The position numbers and the translations under genes are program-made. A stretch of DNA of 7,669 bases, from the NCBI GenBank assembly GCA_030613285.1, contig JAUWME010000091.1, positions 1 through 7,669 on the forward strand. Reading direction: 5' to 3'. Below the pieces are notes generated by a model. That model ran no database searches. It was not told the origin of the DNA and saw only the letters and a list, made by a program, of their open reading frames with translations. Source of the stretch: Candidatus Zymogenus sp. Its GTDB lineage: Bacteria; Desulfobacterota; Zymogenia; Zymogenales; Zymogenaceae. Below, one piece after another: positions 6,252-7,669 of this stretch (position 1 is the first letter of the stretch; each line of letters opens with the position of its first letter).

Positions 6252-7082
6252 ATGAAGAACATGAAATTGGGATCTATTTTGTTTCTGGTCGCCCTTTTAC
6301 TTTCAATGTTTGTTGTAGCCTGTTCTGAGGATGCCCAAAGCTGGATTGACAAGGGCGTTGAGTATGGTGAAAAGGGTGAGTGGGAAAAGGCGGTTGAAAG
6401 CTGTACCGAGGCGATTAAAATCGACCCAATGAGCAAATGGGCGTTCAACAACAGGAGCTCATATTACATCAATCTGCGCAAGTATGAAAAGGCACTTGAA
6501 GATGCAAACGAGGCTTTAAAGCTCGACCCCGATTTTGTAGAAGCCTACGTAAACAGGGGATGGGTGAAAAACCGACTGAAAAAATACGATGAGGCAATTG
6601 TAGACCTGACGAAGGCCATCGATATTGACCCGAATTATAAAAAGGCGTATCTCCACAGAAGCGCGTCATATATCAGGCTTTTAAAACATGACGAGGCAAT
6701 AACAGATTGTGACACCGTCCTGGGCATGGACCCAAACGATGATTGGGCCTTGAACAATCGGGGTTGGGTTTACTATGAGCAGGGTAAATATGAAAAGGCG
6801 CTTAATGACCTCACAAAGGCGCACCTTGTAAACCCCGATGATGAATACACCCTTGACAGCAGGAGCAATGTTTACCTAAAACTTGGAAAACATGAGGAAG
6901 CGATGGCGGATATAAACAAGGCCCTGACTATTAATCCTGAATATTGGTTTGCCTATTACACCCGTGGTTTGAATTACGAGGCCCAGGGAAAAAAGGATGA
7001 GGCACTTGCTGACTTTAAGACGGCCTGTGAGAATGGGGAAGATGACGGTTGCAAGGCGCATGAAGAGTTGCTAAAAAAGTAG
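6252..7082 (+). CDS. TPR-repeat lipoprotein (seven tandem units)
   Basis: The protein has 276 residues. The N-terminus (MKNMKLGS, then a hydrophobic core) ends in the lipobox VVAC with C24 as the lipidated residue. Ser at +2 favours the outer membrane under the usual Lol rule. From about residue 28 the protein is built of 34-residue tetratricopeptide units: the terminal prolines P59, P93, P127, P161, P195 and P229 are spaced by exactly 34, and a seventh unit ends near 265. Each unit shows the W/Y-G-Y-A-A pattern, for example NRGWVKNRLKKYDEAI. The arrangement forms a superhelical scaffold for binding other proteins, and no enzyme domain is present. The C-terminus has ACENGEDDGC, with C259 and C267 able to form a disulphide and resembling the ends of other TPR and Sel1-like proteins. 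It starts 72 bases after the secreted protein gene and may be cotranscribed with it, or use its own TATAAT. The partner is unknown; the adjacent secreted protein is a candidate by position only. Confidence 0.94.
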   Translation: MKNMKLGSILFLVALLLSMFVVACSEDAQSWIDKGVEYGEKGEWEKAVESCTEAIKIDPMSKWAFNNRSSYYINLRKYEKALEDANEALKLDPDFVEAYVNRGWVKNRLKKYDEAIVDLTKAIDIDPNYKKAYLHRSASYIRLLKHDEAITDCDTVLGMDPNDDWALNNRGWVYYEQGKYEKALNDLTKAHLVNPDDEYTLDSRSNVYLKLGKHEEAMADINKALTINPEYWFAYYTRGLNYEAQGKKDEALADFKTACENGEDDGCKAHEELLKK

Positions 7083-7311
7083 TCTATTGGCAATATATAG
7101 GGTGGTCTGGTGGTAGGGAGCACCCGATGGGCTGGCTAATTTCTTTTAAATGAAATTAATTTTGGTGTGGGAGAATCTCTTTTCCCACAAAAGCCAAAAA
7201 GCATATTGATATTGCTTCGTCGCCTTCTAAAATAAATATTTTCCTTGCAATGACATTTGTTTTTACTGCCCCGCCGACAGACTAAAAACCTGTACTACTG
7301 CAATAAAAAAA
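7083..7311. other. Convergent intergenic region, left part
   Basis: No gene is visible on either strand between the TPR gene and the terminator. The stretch holds an AT-rich 7-bp hairpin (TAATTTC at 7137-7143 with GAAATTA at 7152-7158), followed by a larger hairpin at 7160-7199 that is listed separately, then unremarkable sequence. Confidence 0.55.
7160..7199. repeat. Long imperfect hairpin
   Basis: An inner stem pairs TGTGGGAGA (7166-7174) with TCTTTTCCCACA's paired portion (7181-7189), nine pairs including one G-T, around a 6-base loop. An outer stem pairs TTTTGG (7160-7165) with CCAAAA (7194-7199) across a 4-base bulge. No T-run follows in either direction, so it is not a standard intrinsic terminator. 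It may protect the 3' end of the TPR mRNA or be an intergenic palindromic element. Confidence 0.5.
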
Positions 7312-7360
7312 GAGGGGGCAATATTAATTACTCTAATATTGCACCCCTCGGTTACTTTTT
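7305..7360. terminator. Strong intrinsic terminator, best for the minus strand, possibly bidirectional
   Basis: A stem of 15 pairs joins 7312-7326 to 7334-7349 around a 7-base loop, with a single bulged A at 7343. Its base is GC-rich (GAGGGG with CCCCTC). On the minus strand the stem is followed at once by seven T (complement of A7305-A7311), the classic intrinsic layout. On the plus strand five T (7356-7360) follow after a 6-base gap, a weaker arrangement. It suits the convergent ends of the TPR gene and the minus-strand gene entering from the right. Confidence 0.8.
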
Positions 7361-7433
7361 ATCCACCAACGCAATCTACGGAGTGATTGTACCTAAATAA
7401 CCATTTAGATATGTTGTTCGTATCTTTATTCAT
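7359..7433 (-). CDS. Doubtful 24-residue small ORF
   Basis: An ATG at 7431-7433 opens 24 codons that end at a TAA only 10 bases before the terminator stem. GGAGG lies three bases upstream, a somewhat short spacing. The start overlaps the stop of the small ORF to its right as ATGA, the layout of translationally coupled genes. The product begins MNKDTNN and ends SVDCVGG, and I do not recognise it. The same frame is open further upstream to a second ATG. Chance is a serious alternative at this length. Confidence 0.22.
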   Translation of the reverse strand: MNKDTNNISKWLFRYNHSVDCVGG

Positions 7434-7567
7434 GAGCCTCCAGCTCCGCCCATGATGCGAATACATAAAGGATTCACGGTTATGCCAAACCAAAGTCCCG
7501 TAATTTCGGGGTTTACGATGTTCAAAATTAGTGTGTCGTTTAGTAGGTGACAGTAGCCCAGCCCCAC
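7430..7567 (-). CDS. Doubtful 45-residue small ORF or gene remnant
   Basis: The frame opens at a GTG (7565-7567) with no ribosome binding site and ends in TGA at 7430-7432, overlapping the next ORF start. The predicted product has a hydrophobic, folded-protein-like composition and ends IMGGAGGS, but matches no family I know. It begins 4 bases after the stop codon of the endonuclease-like tail. It could be a real small protein, the remnant of a frameshifted gene, or 3' untranslated sequence. Confidence 0.2.
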   Translation of the reverse strand: MGLGYCHLLNDTLILNIVNPEITGLWFGITVNPLCIRIMGGAGGS

Positions 7568-7571
7568 TTTG

Positions 7572-7669
7572 CTACTTTATCATGATTATACTCATCACGC
7601 CGTAATGATCCGAGGGGTGCTGGCCACCCACTTCTTTATCGAAAACAACTTTGCTCTCAACAATGTCGT
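7572..7669 (-). CDS. C-terminal end of an endonuclease/exonuclease/phosphatase (EEP) family protein, 5' part outside window
   Basis: The minus-strand frame enters from the right edge and ends at TAG (7572-7574), showing 31 residues. They read VVFDKEV, then GGQHPSDHYGV and a short hydrophobic strand to the end. The S-D-H motif followed by an aromatic residue and GV is the hallmark C-terminal active-site motif of the EEP superfamily (DNase I-like, exonuclease III, sphingomyelinase and related phosphodiesterases), and it lies at the usual distance from the C-terminus. The Asp and His would orient and activate the nucleophilic water. The substrate cannot be told from this tail. The terminator at 7305-7360 probably ends its transcript. 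Confidence 0.62.
   Translation of the reverse strand, partial: DIVESKVVFDKEVGGQHPSDHYGVMSIIMIK

Noticed and set aside
7341..7620. Ten-base word GCACCCCTCG at 7341-7350 and its exact reverse complement at 7611-7620
   Set aside because: A 10-base match is expected many times by chance in 7.7 kb; one copy is the terminator arm and the other lies in coding sequence.

Overview
The window looks like a bacterial, probably Gram-negative, chromosomal segment of moderate GC. The evidence is Shine-Dalgarno-led genes, one Sec signal peptide, one lipoprotein signal and a well-formed sigma70-type promoter. The multi-PAS sensor with cysteine-rich PAS domains is of a type I associate with anaerobic, Desulfobacterota-like bacteria; this taxonomic guess is weak. 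I see no transposase, integrase, CRISPR array, tRNA or rRNA.

Layout, left to right. Positions 1-1339 (minus) hold most of a D-aminoacylase (N-acyl-D-amino-acid deacylase); its C-terminus lies beyond the left edge and its GTG start lies just behind a near-consensus promoter with two tandem 12-bp direct repeats. Positions 1597-2394 (minus) encode a left-handed beta-helix (hexapeptide) acyltransferase. A 470-bp divergent intergenic region follows. Positions 2864-5185 (plus) encode a 773-residue cytoplasmic sensor with receiver-like, three PAS, dimerisation and ATPase domains. Positions 5301-6179 (plus) encode a secreted, cysteine-rich protein of unknown family. Positions 6252-7082 (plus) encode a lipoprotein made of seven TPR units. 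The TPR gene converges on a minus-strand gene entering from the right edge, of which only the last 31 codons are visible (endonuclease/exonuclease/phosphatase family tail). Between them lie a strong bidirectional-looking terminator and two tiny, doubtful ORFs.

The most notable object is the sensor. It has the overall shape of a histidine kinase, but the phosphoacceptor His is Ser (S571), the following RNP is RGP, the G1 box glycines are replaced, and the receiver lacks the acidic pocket and the conserved Thr/Ser. All three PAS domains carry the same C-x10-C-x2-C motif. It may be a pseudokinase-type sensor of a metal or redox signal. The two exported proteins directly downstream are on the same strand and could be its functional partners, but that link rests on proximity only.
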